Shown: in pieces, positions 43,270 through 56,000 of the stretch
Layout of the letters: each line of letters starts with the position of its first letter
Numbering within the stretch: position 1 is the stretch's first letter
DNA from: Escarpia spicata
Lineage: Eukaryota > Annelida > Polychaeta > Sabellida > Siboglinidae
NCBI GenBank assembly: GCA_963995525.1
Contig: OZ023210.1
Coordinates: 2,910,073-2,974,072 of the forward strand
Reading direction: 5' to 3'
DNA length: 64,000 nucleotides
Made by a program: the position numbers and the translations under genes
Notes under the pieces: generated by a model
Databases searched by the model: none
The model's input: the letters and a program-made list of their open reading frames with translations, nothing else
What the model was told of the DNA's origin: nothing

Positions 43270-46200
43270 AATTTAACAAGATTTAACAAGATTGTCATCC
43301 AGAGAATTAACTCTAGATGGCAGGTGGACAAGGAAGCCCTTTGGCTTATCGAGAGTCCAACCCTTTTATCTATGTGTATCCCGCCCGTCTGAGGTATGTG
43401 TCGATTTTATTTTTAAACATATGTTGACACTACTAGCACCTACACAATCATCAGATAATCTGTTCCATTCATTCACAGTCCTTTGTTAAAATTAGAACTT
43501 TCTTACGTCTAATCTACACTGCTCCTTTACTAATGTAAATTTATGTCCTCTAATCTTTCTATCTTTCTTAACTGAAAAAAACATATTTCTATCAATATTT
43601 TCATAGCCATTCAATATTTTAGACACTTCTATCTGATCTCCTCTCAATCTCCTGGTCTCTAGTGTTGTTAAACCACATTCTTTTAGGCATTTTTCATAAA
43701 TAAGATCCCTCAGTTTTGGTATCATTTTAGTCGCTCTCCTCTGTACTCTTTCTAGCATATCTATGTCCTTCCTGCGATATGGCCTCCACGCTTGTATACA
43801 ATATTATAAATGAGGCCTAACTATTGTTTTGTACAGCGGTATCATTAGTTCATTTTCTTTATATGCTATATTTCGCCTAATCAATCCAAGCATTTGATTT
43901 CCTTTTGAAGCTGCAATTCCACACTGCTCTGAAACGTTCATGTCAGCACTAATTGTCAGCCCTAAGTCTTTTTCTTTTACAGTAGTACTTAGTACAGTTA
44001 CCCCCATTGTATATTCTACATATTCGTTCCCATGTCCTGTGTGAAGGCATTTACATTTCCCAAAATTGAACAACATTTACCACTTTCCAGACCATTTGAT
44101 CAACCTGTCAAGATCATCTTGTAAATGCTGTCTATCTCCATCACTTTTAATCCTTCTAAACACTTTTGTATCATCTGCAAATTTCAACACCTTGCTAGCT
44201 ATATCATCATCCAAATTGTTTATATATATTAAGAATAATATAGGTCCCAGTACTGATTCCTGTGGAACCCAACTCAAAACTGATTTCCAGTTTGAAGCCT
44301 CCCCATCAACAACTACCCGTTGTCTTCTGTCAATCAGCCATTTTTCTATCCAGTTAATTATACCATTTCCTATGCCATGGGCTTTTAGTTTAAGCAGTAA
44401 TCTTTGAGGTGGCACTTTGTCGAAAGCTTTTTGAAAATCTAAGTAGATGATATCTACTGGTGATCCATCATCTACCCACTTAGTGATATCTTCCAAAAAA
44501 CATAACATATTTGTTAAGCATGACCTCGCTTTTAGAAACAGTTGAGATGGGTTTATCAAGTTATGTTTAACAAGAAAATCCACCATGTGATCTTTAATTA
44601 GTCTTTCTAATAATTTACAAATCACAGATGTTAAACTAACTGTTCTATAATTATTTGACTTGTTTCTCGAACCTTTTTTTAAATAATGGTATGTTTGCTT
44701 CTTTCGATTCTAAAGGAACCCTTCCCTCTTCTAATGACAAGTTGAAAACTGTTGCAAGCGGTATGCTAATTTGTTCTACAATTTCCAATAGTAGTTTGGG
44801 TGGAATACCATCCACTCCAGGTGACTTATTATCCTTCATAGCCCTAATTTTCTTAGCTATCATTTCTGGGGTTACAATTAACTGTCTTAAATAGTCTGAT
44901 TCTGCCCCCTTGAACTTAGCCTCTGGTACTGGCAGTCAACTAGTGTCTTCTCTGGTAAACACTGAACTAAAATACTCATTCAGGTCTTCTACCATTAAGA
45001 ATCCTGATATTATATTTCCAGCACTATCTTCTAGAGGACCAACCTTATCCTGAACTTTCTGTTTGCTTCGAACATATGCATAAAAACTCTTGCTGTCATG
45101 TTTTATATTACAAGCTAATTTATGTTCGTAGCTTCTGTTTAAAATGCTAATTTCAGCTGTAGCTTAGTTTAGTGCTTCTTTATAAATGTTGTAGTCTTCA
45201 TCATTTCCAGTACGTCTATATGACTTCCACATCATTTGTTTAAATACTTAATTTTTCTAATGGCTTCTTTCGATAAGTGTTTTTTTTTGGACAGTTTCCC
45301 GTGTTTTTAAGGGAACAAATTTGACGATGATACATTCAATTTCACTCTTTAAGATATGCCAGCATTCTGTTGCTGTCTAATTCTTCAGTGTGTTATTCCA
45401 GTCTATCTTTGCTAAATATTTCCTTATGTCCTTATATTTTCCTTTGTGGAAATTTCTCCTGTACTGCTTTTTACTATTCCTTTCTGATTTTGCTTTGATG
45501 GTAAAATATATCTGGTTGTAATCACTATTCCCCTGTGGCTCACATATCCTGACATTGTCAACTAATTCATTCTGTGAGGACAAAACTAAGTCTAACACAT
45601 TCTCTCCCCTGGTTGGTTCTAACACATGTTGAGAAAGGAAACTATATTGTACTAAAACTAAAAACTTGTGGTCCTCACTACCCATACTCTCTAGAGATTT
45701 CCATTTTATATGCCCATGGTTAAAATCCCCCATAATAATACAGTCTCGTTTGCTCACTTCCGTTATAACGTTTTGTATTTTTTCATTCTCTTCTATGCTT
45801 ATGTTTGGACTTCGATAAACTAATCCAACCGTTAATGTTGAGTTTCCTGTAACTATGTTACACCAAACAGCTTCTTCGCAATCTGCTTCTCTGTCTAATT
45901 TTATTTCATCAGCCTGGATAGATTCTTTAATATATAAAATAACTCCACCTCCCCTTCCTGTTCTATCTGATACATCGGTGGTTGCTCATGATTCGGTTAT
46001 ACCTATTATATGAGGGTCAGTATCTTCTACCATAATGTTTAGTTCATTTCGTTTGTTTACTACACTCCTTGCATTTAAACAAACACATTTATACCCAGTT
46101 TCAGAACAGTTTTCCAGACTGTTCTTTGCTGAATTATTTTTGCTGTCTTTATCCATGCCTCCAGTTTCAGGCTTCTCTGTGAGTCCCCCCTGCGAATTTA

Positions 46201-46490
46201 GTTTAAATAGATGCAACCTGTCCCACTGTCAACAGATCGCAGCAGATTCTCTGAGAATACTGCTGCCCCCTTTCCACTTAGATGGAGGCCATCTCTCATG
46301 TACATTATCTTCTCTCCCAATAAAGTACCCCCATAAATCTATGAATCCCACGCCCTCTTCTTCACACATCTGCTCAACTAGTGCGTTGATCGCCATCCTC
46401 TTACAGTTTCTATATGTTGCCCCCCTTCCTCCCATTACTGGCAACATTCCTGAGAGAACAACCTGTTCCACTCTTGTCTTCTTTTAATCT
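43270..46490 (-). mobile_element. CR1-type LINE, near full length, inactivated
   Basis: On the minus strand, 5' to 3': the ORF1 C-terminal esterase domain, a short spacer, then ORF2 with endonuclease (CLNARSVVNKRNELN, ITES-stop, GRGGGVILYIK, VYRSPN, GDFNHGH), reverse transcriptase (DNKSPGVDGIPPKLLLEIVE, YLDFQKAFDKVP, FADDTKVF) and C-terminal region (LERVQRRATKMIPKLRDL). The 3' end is a doubled ATCTTGTTAA-type repeat. Breaks include TGG to TGA in the ITESW motif and several frameshifts. The 5' end is not certain; sequence to about 46,990 may be its 5' UTR. Confidence 0.92.
46200..46490 (-). pseudogene. CR1 ORF1 C-terminal SGNH esterase domain
   Basis: VEQVVLSGMLPVMGGRGATY RNCKRMAINALVEQMCEEEG then FIDLWGYFIGRED. 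After a one-base frame change it reads YMRDGLHLSGKGAAVFSENL, ending in TAA just before ORF2. D-G-L-H supplies the Asp-x-x-His of the SGNH hydrolase fold known in ORF1 of CR1/L2-type LINEs. A TAA stop also lies upstream, in the KLVD segment. Not functional. Confidence 0.75.
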
Positions 46491-46494
46491 ACCA

Positions 46495-47540
46495 ATTTGT
46501 CAAAGGGGTCCTCTCGCTCACGACCCACACGCTACAACAATGGGGGAGGGGACCGATTATAAATATATCAGACAAACTGACTATTACAAATAACCTGCAA
46601 TCTGATTCTTTATGCCAAAAGACTCTGATCCCTGACCAATGCCAGCTCGGCCTTACATGCCAGCCTAAGGTGGAGGGAAACCCCTCTCAACTGCACACTA
46701 CACTCTGTGCCTGTCAATTCTCCCTTTCTCTCTAACAACTCCTTTATATAAAACAGTGGCTGACCACTGGTCATTTTAAACTACCCAATGGGCATCTTCC
46801 ATAATCCAGCCAACTAGCTACCCAGATAGCACACCTAAAAAAAGTGCCGAGAGCAGCAAACGTGTCAGCCCGCCATTTTGCATCCGCCTGCAGGCTGAGG
46901 GAATTTTGTCCGGCGCCTCGTCTTCGGTTCGAGGGCGGCTCATAATCAGCTAACGATCTTGTGTCCATAGTTAGCCACTCATAAGCCGACTGTGCCAAAT
47001 TTTGCTCAATGTGTGTATTTTCAAGTTATAAGACCAACATATACACATACACTTATGTGAATTGATCTTATAACTTGAACATTTCAATAGTAAGCGCCAA
47101 GCATTGATAATAAAATGAGCTTTACTCGATACACATTCGTCAATCACTTGGGAGTAAAATTTGGAAGTTCAATCAATAACAATAATACTGTAATATCTCA
47201 TTAAGGAATATAACAAATGAAAAACTGCTTCAAAAAGAGAATGTGTGTTGAGAATCCCATCCAAATATTATAAACCAAAATTAAATACATAAACAACTTC
47301 AATGCATAATTATAACAAACAACTAATTTAATACAAGTAAATCAAAAGCAATGTTGCATTGTCCATTGATTGTTGGACATGACAATTCAAATATTTTATG
47401 AAAAGGGTGCTTCATTATTACTGTCCATAAATTCTGTTCTGCTACATGCATTCTCCATCCAGAGCTGTGTAACATCATTCCCGTCAGCTGTCTTGAAGTG
47501 TTTCTGGAGGTTGTCTTGATGCTGTAGTCAGTGACCATGT
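46495..47540. other. Possible LINE 5' region and spacer
   Basis: Minus-strand GCAAAATGGCGGG (46868-46880) is a good YY1-type site, which could belong to an internal LINE promoter or to a host promoter. No other feature was recognised. Confidence 0.3.
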
Positions 47541-47542
47541 TG

Positions 47543-48535
47543 TCACGTCATTCTTTCTGCCAGTATCTGGAATATTAACGTACACTTATTTAATTGCATC
47601 AATGAAGGTAGCGCATTGTACAATGCCTAGTATCAATAGAATGTGTAAAATATTAATTAAACATATCTTGTCTCACAATAAGGCCACATAAAATTATTTT
47701 ACTTTACTTTTATAAAATTCCGGGTTTCTCATCAACACACGAATTTGAAAACAGGTAGTACAAAACTTATTTTTAAATGTAATTATCCTCTGATTAAACA
47801 AGTGTGCAATAAATGCTGCACAATAAGTGAAAACTGTATTTTATACCAGGCCAAAGGGATTTATGTTTTGTAACAAATACACTCAGTAGACATCTTAAGT
47901 TGTTGATTATTGATGATGAGTGGCTCTGATAGTCGATAGGTTAACACCTCCATCCAGATCAACGGACACACAATGACACATTTACCAACAAAAGGCATCC
48001 GTCTTTGACTTGTTGACAAAGTTTTGATGATAAAGTAGGAATTGTTTTTATATGGCATAAAAATAACATAAATGGCAGAAATTATGTGGCCTGTGGGCCA
48101 TAAAATGACAGAAGACGCCTATAGTGTAAGTACTTCATCCGCCACACATTCACACTGTCAAACAGGAACACACAACACTGCCAGGGCCACAGGCACATGC
48201 AGCCACAGGGACAAACATCAGGTTATTCTGCCGCACATTCTACTACATGTTTTGCAAATAAATAACTAGTTTCTGCATTATCAAAGGTATGCTAATAAAG
48301 TAATGCCAAAATTAATGTAGTTGTATAATCTAGAAATGTACAAAGATTTATAACAGAATGTCTAAAAACGTACCTTTTCTTGGAGTTCTTGATTCCCTCT
48401 AAGTTGTATAGGGGTCAACACACTGTTGGTTTTCCCATATGCGACCATGTTAACGTTTTGTCTGATTATAAGAAAACGTGACCTATAAAATGCCTTAAAC
48501 TTCTCACCAGCTGTTATCATCATCTCATAGACATG
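47543..48535 (-). CDS. Last two exons of an unrecognised gene
   Basis: Exon 48374-48535 (54 codons) reads HVYEMMITAGEKFKAFYRSR, FLIIRQNVNMVAYGKTNSVL and TPIQLRGNQELQEK. The acceptor is AATCTATCAG, the donor GTACGT, phase 0 at both ends. The next exon, 47543-47566, follows acceptor AATATTCCAG and reads ILAERMT then TGA. The joined C-terminus (NQELQEKILAERMT) looks helical. Non-repetitive composition, matching phases and proper splice sites support a real gene. I do not recognise the family, and found no upstream exons before the NUP155 arrays. Confidence 0.55.
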
Positions 48536-50275
48536 CTGATAGATTTAAAAAATTGCATACTTCTAGCTCTCGTAAAATGCCTGTATGTGTGACACCCGTC
48601 AATATTTACAAATGCCGGCAAGCATTACTCCGCAAACAGGTCACACAGGCAAATTGCTGCCAAATATCCTTCCGCTTATTCAAATCATCTAGAAATCCAC
48701 CATTTTACAGTCAACACCTTGTACAATCATACATGAAAATCTCCCTACTCAAATGCAATTATGTCCCAGCATGTTAATTTTTTTTAAATAATTTCTCCAA
48801 TATACACTGCAGTTTTCTTCGTGTGCAACGGAACAGGAAATCTACCTAGAACATGACCCCTGTAACTGTCACTGTATTCAAAAATAGCAGTACTGCAGTA
48901 CAAGAGACTCGCAGTAGTGAAGTGAAATGAAGTGAAGTGAAGTGAAGTGAAGTGAATTTTTTTTGAAGTGAAGAGTAAATAATAACATGTCTGTGAATAT
49001 TACAAATATTGTCAACCCCGAGCTTTGAATCAGTACATGTTGTTGTTTAGAGTGTATGAATAATTTCATGGATCATCCTTATTTTTCTTTACTTTAATAC
49101 AACAAATGCCCTATAAATATGATGTCCACTATTGGTCAATGAAAGCTGTACTATCCTGTACCTCATTAAGGTCAAAGTTCACTAGGGGCATGCTCCAGCC
49201 AAAGGAGGCTGGATGCTTGATAAATGATAAGCTCCCCTAGATCAGCATCAGCTGGGGAGCAGCTGACAGGGGGCTGTCCTAGCTGTGCTGGGGGTTGCCA
49301 CTGGTCTACATATGCACTGCTACCACTTTAATTACAACTGTAAGTGCCTCTGTATAACAATTAATGTTCTTCATCCCAAGGAGATGTCCACATAATCTAC
49401 CTTATATCTGACACCATTTTCCACATAACCAACACACTATGCATGAAATCATTGTTGATAATAGTTATTTTGGTGGTGAAGGTGATAAGTTTACTTAATT
49501 ATTATCATCTTACATTGGAATAATTAAAACAAACTGGTTACAGCCTTAATTGGCTCTGATGTCAACCTGGAATTGTACATCATTTTGTCGATTGTTTTAC
49601 CGATTGTTGTATGTATGATTTGTACAATTCCAAATAAAGCTACCTACCTACCTATCACTATATGTGCAAGTGGAGTCCTACTGTGCAAGTGGCTTGTGCA
49701 TGTAGCTGCTTAAATTTGGACTAGTGTAAATAGGACAGTGCAATTGAAGGGTGTCTGACAGGAAAGTGATGCAGCATAGATTGAGGACCACATCGGAAAT
49801 AAAACTTCATCATACAAGAAGAAAATGAGGTTCTGTTCATTTTATTTATATTCTAATTCACCTTACTAAATATGTGTCAATTGCAATTCAACTTCTGCTT
49901 ATTTGAAATCTTTCAATTCCAATTAAGGCTTGACTTCACTTGACTTAACATGCCTAGCCCAACTTGACCCCTCGCTGTCCTCCTGAATGTCACATCCCTC
50001 CATTTTGTCCTATTAAAACACATCGCTCTGCTGTTAACAGCAGGAGTTTAGTGTCATGTTTTATTTGGTTGTTCCACTTTTTCTGTTGTCTTCCTAATTT
50101 TTGTCCAATTAAGGAATTGAACAATTCCAATTCATATTTGAATTGACCCAATTCCTGCTACTGAAATATTATTTTTAAATATCAGTGTCCTCAGTTATAA
50201 CTGTGAATGAATTTGTGTAAATATATAAGAGTAGGGCCTAAGTTAATTTGTATTTACAATCAGGATGGATTCTTT
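48536..50275. other. Spacer with a pentamer run and a possible retroelement tail
   Basis: GAAGTGAAGTGAAGTGAAGT repeats at 48917-48957. At 49610-49660 the sequence AATTCCAAATAAAGCTACCT ACCTACC ends in a (CTAC)n run after AATAAA, which resembles a non-LTR element 3' tail on the plus strand. No gene seen. Confidence 0.45.
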
Positions 50276-50279
50276 AAAA

Positions 50280-50495
50280 TGTCACTGTCATGTGTGATTG
50301 TGTGTGTCACTGCCATGTGTGATTGTTGTGTGTCACTGTCATGTGTGATTGTTGTGTGTCACTGCCATGTGTGATTGTTGTGTGTCACTGTCATGTGTGA
50401 TTGTTGTGTGTCACTGTCATGTGTGACTGTTGTGTGTCACAGTCATGTGTGACTGTTGTGTATCACTGTCGTGTGTCACTGTCATGTATCACTGT
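50280..50495. repeat. 26-bp tandem repeat (TGTGTGTCACTGTCATGTGTGATTGT)
   Basis: About eight units of TGTGTGTCACTGTCATGTGT plus GATTGT, grading into the following array. Also present at 51830-51930. Confidence 0.9.
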
Positions 50496-50499
50496 CATG

Positions 50500-52864
50500 T
50501 GTCTGTCCCTATAACTGCCCTGTGTGTGTCTGTCCTTACAACTGCCCTGTGTGTGTCTGTCCTTACAACTGTCCTGTGTGTGTCTGTCCTTACAACTGCT
50601 CTGTGTGTGTCTGTCCTTACAACTGCCTTGTGTGTGTCTGTCCTTACAACTGTCCTGTGTGTGTGTGTCTGTCCTTACAACTGCCCTGTGTGTGTGTCTG
50701 TCCTTACAACTGCCCTGTGTGTGTCTGTCCTTACAACTGTCCTGTGTGTGTGTCTGTTCTTACAACTGCCCTGTATGTGTCTGTCCTTACAACTGCCATG
50801 TGTGTGTCTGTCCTTACAACTGCTCTGTGTGTGTCTGTCCTTACAACTGCCATGTGTGTGTGTGTCTGTCCTTACAACTGTGTCACTGTCGTGAGTCACT
50901 GTTGCATGGCTGTTGTGTGTCACTGATGTGTGTGACTGTCTTGTGTCACTGTCATGTATCACTGTCATGTGTCTGTCCTTACAACTGTCCTGTGTGTGTC
51001 TGTTCTTACAACTGTCCTGTGTGTGTCTGTCCTTACAACTGCTCTGTGTGTGTGTCTGTCCTTACAACTGCCCTGTGTATGTCCTTGCAACTATCAAGTG
51101 TGTGTCTGTCCTTACAACTGTGTCACTGTTGTATGGCTGTCGTGTGTCACTGATGTGTGTGACTGTCTTGTGTCACTGTCATGTATCACTGTCATGTGTC
51201 TGTCCTTACAACTGTCCTGTGTGTGTCTGTTCTTACAACTGTCCTGTGTGTGTCTGTCCTTACAACTGCTCTGTGTGTGTGTCTGTCCTTACAACTGCCC
51301 TGTGTATGTCCTTGCAACTATCAAGTGTGTGTCTGTCCTTACAACTGTCCTGTGTGTGTGTCTGTTCTTACAACTGCCCTGTGTGTGTCTGTCCTTACAA
51401 CTGCCCTGTGTGTGTCTGTCCTTACAACTGTCCTGTGTGTGTCTGTCCTTACAACTGTCCTGTGTGTGTCTGTCCTTACAACTGTCCTGTGTGTGTCTGT
51501 CCTTACAACTGTCCTGTATGTGTCTGTCCTTATAACTATCCTGTGTGTGTCTGTCCTTACAACTGCCATGTGTGTGTCTCCTTACAACTGTCCTGTGTGT
51601 GTCTATCCTTACAACTGTCCTGTGTGTGTCTGTCCTTACAACTATCCTGTGTGTGTCTGTCCTCACAACTGCCCTGTGTGTGTCTCCCCTTACAACTGTC
51701 CTGTGTGTGTCTGTCCTTACAACTGCGTTGATTTTTGTAGAATGTTGCTATTTAGTTTGAGGTGATTTATGTTTTGGAATAATTGACTGACTGAAGACCA
51801 ATGCACTAACATGTGTATGGCTCTGTTTATGACTGTTGTGTGTCACTGCCATGTGTGATTGTTGTGTGTCACTGTCATGTGTGATTGTTGTGTGTCACTG
51901 CCATGTGTGATTGTTGTGTGTCACTGTCCTTACAACTGTCCTGTGTGTGTGTCTGTTCTTACAACTGCCCTGTGTGTGTCTGTCCTTACAACTGCCCTGT
52001 GTGTGTCTGTCCTTACAACTGCTCTGTGTGTGTCTGTCCTTACAACTGCCCTGTGTGTGTCTGTCCTTACAACTGTGTCACTGTCGTGTGTCACTGTTGC
52101 ATGGCTGTTGTGTGTCACTGATGTGTGTGACTGTCTTGTGTCACTGTCATGTGTCTGTCCTTACAACTATCCTGTCTGTGTCTGTCCTTACAATTGCGAT
52201 GTGTGTGTCTGTCCTTACAACTGTGTCACTGTTGTATGGCTGTCGTGTGTCACTGATGTGTGTGACTGTCTTGTGTCACTGTCATGTATCACTGTCATGT
52301 GTCTGTCCTTACAACTGTCCTGTGTGTGTCTGTTCTTACAACTGTCCTGTGTGTGTGTCTGTCCTTACAATTGCTCTGTGTGTGTGTCTGTCCTTACAAC
52401 TGCCCTGTGTATGTCCTTGCAACTATCAAGTGTGTGTCTGTCCTTACAACTGTCCTGTGTGTGTGTCTGTTCTTACAACTGCCCTGTGTGTGTCTGTCCT
52501 TACAACTGCCCTGTGTGTGTCTGTCCTTACAACTGTCCTGTGTATGTCTGTCCTTACAACTGTCCTGTATGTGTCTGTCCTTATAACTATCCTGTGTGTG
52601 TCTGTCCTTACAACTGCCCTGTGTGTGTCTCCTTACAACTGTCCTGTGTGTGTCTATCCTTACAACTGTCCTGTGTGTGTCTGTCCTTACAACTATCCTG
52701 TGTGTGTCTGTCCTCACAACTGCCCTGTGTGTGTCTCCTTACAACTGTCCTGTGTGTGTCTGTCCTTACAACTGCCCTGTGTGTGTCTCCTTACAACTGT
52801 CCTGTGTGTGTCTGTCCTTACAACTGTCCTGTGTGTGTCTGTCCTTACAACTGTCCTGTGTGTG
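50500..52864. repeat. 25-bp minisatellite with higher-order structure, upstream of NUP155 exon A
   Basis: The basic unit is GTGTGTCTGTCCTTACAACT GTCCT, roughly 80-90 copies. Blocks of about 100 bp (GTCACTGTTG...ATGGCTGT...GTGTCACTGATG) recur near 50880, 51120, 52075 and 52225, showing duplication of larger segments. The array ends 9 nt before the exon A acceptor. Each unit carries CTTAC-AAC, a branch-point-like word, and a short pyrimidine run. The long frames through it are not coding. Confidence 0.95.
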
Positions 52865-52873
52865 CCGCGACAG

Positions 52874-53011
52874 TTCAACCGAGTGTGAGTGGTCTCCTCG
52901 ACTTTGACTACCCAAGCTTAGCCGACCCAAAGATTGGCCTTGGCTCTGTGAAGGAACTTGGTGACATCCGAAGAGTGCCACTGCCGGTGGAACTTGTCGA
53001 ACAGTTTGGTC
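52874..53011 (+). CDS. NUP155: NUP155 exon A
   Basis: Encodes [15 protein letters not shown] and [15 protein letters not shown]. The first two bases complete a codon from an upstream exon that I could not locate. The donor is C|GTATCC: the split codon (C + AC) gives His, restoring EQFGHMQCNC. An earlier GT (G|GTCGTA) would give Asp instead. The acceptor GCCGCGACAG has a poor pyrimidine tract because a 25-bp array ends just upstream. Confidence 0.9.
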
Positions 53012-56000
53012 GTATCCTTGCCACACGCTTGTTAGATTTCAAATCATATTGTTCACATCTTGTCTCTTGTAGGCTGTAACATATAAATGAGTTTGATTCA
53101 GCTTTGTGTAAATTCAGTCTGGTTACAATACAACATAAAATACTGCATTATAGCAATTTGCAGTTTTAATAGTTATTATTATTAAATAAGTTGGGTTGTA
53201 GCAGAATTAGGCCTCCACAACTTTTAGTTTTAGCAAAAGTATAAAATTGACATTGAATAGTTGAAATATTAATGTTGAATACCTCATGACGTTATGGTGG
53301 ACAAGACAAACGTTTGCCTTGTCTACATGTGACAGACATGCAATGCAACTGCCTGATGGGTCTCTTCCCAGACATTGGCCGAGCCTGGCTCTCAGTTGAC
53401 AGTGACATCTTTGTTTGGAACTTTGAAGATGGGTATGTATTATGTAATAATTTGTCTCATTTTAAAGGTTCTAAGACCTTTGTTGTATAAATAATTATGA
53501 ATCAGCTGATTCGGGCCCATCATGAATCAGCTGGTTCAGTCCATCATGAATCAGGTGATTCAGCCCATCAAGAATCAGCTGATACAGCCAATCACAAATC
53601 AGCTGGTTCAGCCCATCACAAATCAGCTGGTTCAGCCCATCACGAATCAACTGGTTCAGCCAATCATTTATCAGTTGGGTCAGTCCATCATGAATCAGCT
53701 GGTTCAAACCATCACGAATCAGCAGGTTGAGCTCATCACGAATCAACTGGTTCAGCCCAACATTTATTTTATGGGTCAGTCCATCATGAATCAGCTGGTT
53801 CAAGCCAACACGAATCAGCTGGTTCAGCCCATCACAAATCAACTGGTTCAGTCCATCATGAATCAGCTGGTTCAGTCCATCATGAATCAGCTTGTTCAGT
53901 CCATCATGAATCAGCTAGTTCAGTGTGCAGTTTAAAACACATTTGGCTGGTCGAGATATGAGAATAGATGTTTGTACTGCATCATGAGACGTGAGAATAG
54001 ATGTTTGTACTGTATCATGAGACGTGAGAATAGATGTTTGTACTGTATCATGAGACGTGAGAATAGATGTTTGTACTGTAACATGAGATGTGAGAATAGA
54101 TGTTTGTACTGTATCATGATATATGAGAATATATGTTTGTACTGTATAATGAGATATGAGAATAGATGTTTGTACTGTATCATGAGATATGAGAATAGAT
54201 GTTTGCACTGTATCATGAGACATGAGAATAGATGTTTGTACTGTATCATGAGACATGAGAATAGATGTTTGTACTGTATCATGAGACATGAGAATAGATG
54301 TATGTACTGTATCATGAGACATGAGAATAGATGTTTGTACTGTATCATGAGATATGAGAATATATGTTTGTACTGTATCGTGAGACATGAGAATACATGT
54401 TTGTACTGTATCATGAGACGAGAGAATAGATGTTTTGTACTGTATCATGACATATGAGAATAGATGTTTGTACTGTATCATGAGACATGAGAATATATGT
54501 TTGTACTGTATCATGAGACGTGAGAATAGATGTTTTGTACTGTATCATGAGATATGAGAATAGATGTTTGTACTGTATCATGAGACGTGAGAATAGATGT
54601 TTTGTACTGTATCATGAGACGTGAGAATAGATGTTTTGTACTGTATCATGAGACGTGAGAATATATGTTTGTACTGTATCATGAGATATGAGAATAGATG
54701 TTTGTACTGTATCATGAGATATGAGAATATATGTCTGTACTGTATCATGAGATATGAGAATAGATGTTTGTACTGTATCATGAGATATAAGAATAGATGT
54801 TTGTACTGTATCATGATACATGAGAATAGATGTTTGTACTGTATCATGAGATATGAGAATATATGTTTGTACTGTATCATGAGATATCAGAATAGATGTT
54901 TGTACTGTATCATGAGACGTGAGAATAGATGTTTGTACTGTATCATGAGACGTGAGAATAGATGTTTGTACTGTATCATGAGATGTGAGAATAGATGTTT
55001 GTACTGTATCATGAGATATGAGAATATATGTTTGTACTGTATCATGAGATATGAGAATAGATGTTTGTACTGTATCATGAGACATGAGAATAGATGTTTG
55101 TACTGTATCATGAGACATGAGAATAGATGTTTGTACTGTATCATGAGACGTGAGAATAGATGTTTGTACTGTATCATGAGACGTGAGAATAGATGTTTGT
55201 ACTGTATCATGAGATGTGAGAATATATGTTTGTACTGTATCATGTGATATGAGAATAGATGTTTGTACTGTATCATGAGATATGAGAATAGATGTTTGTA
55301 CTGTATCATGAGACGTGAGAATAAATGTTTGTACTGTATCATGAGACGTGAGAATAGATGTTTGTACTGTATCATGAGACGTGAGAATAGATGTGTGTAC
55401 TGTATCATGAGACGTGAGAATAGATGTTTGTACTGTATCATGAGACGTGAGAATAAATGTTTGTACTGTATCATGAGATATGAGAATAGATGTTTGTACT
55501 GTATCATGAGATATGAGAATAGATGTTTGAACTGTATCATGAGATATGACAATAGTTGTTTGTACTGTATCATGAGATATGAGAATAGATGTTTGTACTG
55601 TATCATGAGATATGAGAATAGATGTTTGTACTGTATCATGAGTTTACAATAACAATTATCACACCTGGTACAGGGCTCCCGTTAGTTAATAGTGTACGTA
55701 TATATGCATGATTTTTGGCATTTCACGCATTATTTTGGACACCATTGCGTGAACCTATGCATCGGCAGTGACGCATGTTTTAACCTGTCCTGCCACCGGC
55801 TTGTATTATCGCTCACAGTGGATGCAAACCGCAGGTATAATTTAACAACAAAGGCACATAAAATCTTTTAAGAGTATATTTTTCTACGTGGAATGGTTAC
55901 ATTGTAAACAAAAAACGAGATAAGAATATCGTTTAGCTGCATAAATAATGTGTTGGACACCCACAGAACATGCACATTTGCAGGGCAGCAGCTAGAACTT

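Noticed and set aside
47323..47538. 71-codon minus-strand frame
   Set aside because: Overlaps the 3' UTR side of the unrecognised gene; the stop at 47543 in the spliced frame comes first.
50430..53079. Cys-rich repeat proteins of up to 406 codons
   Set aside because: Read-through of the 25-bp array; only the last part (NUP155 exon A) is coding.
53915..55652. Repetitive frames on both strands
   Set aside because: Translations of the 34-bp array without any coding signature.
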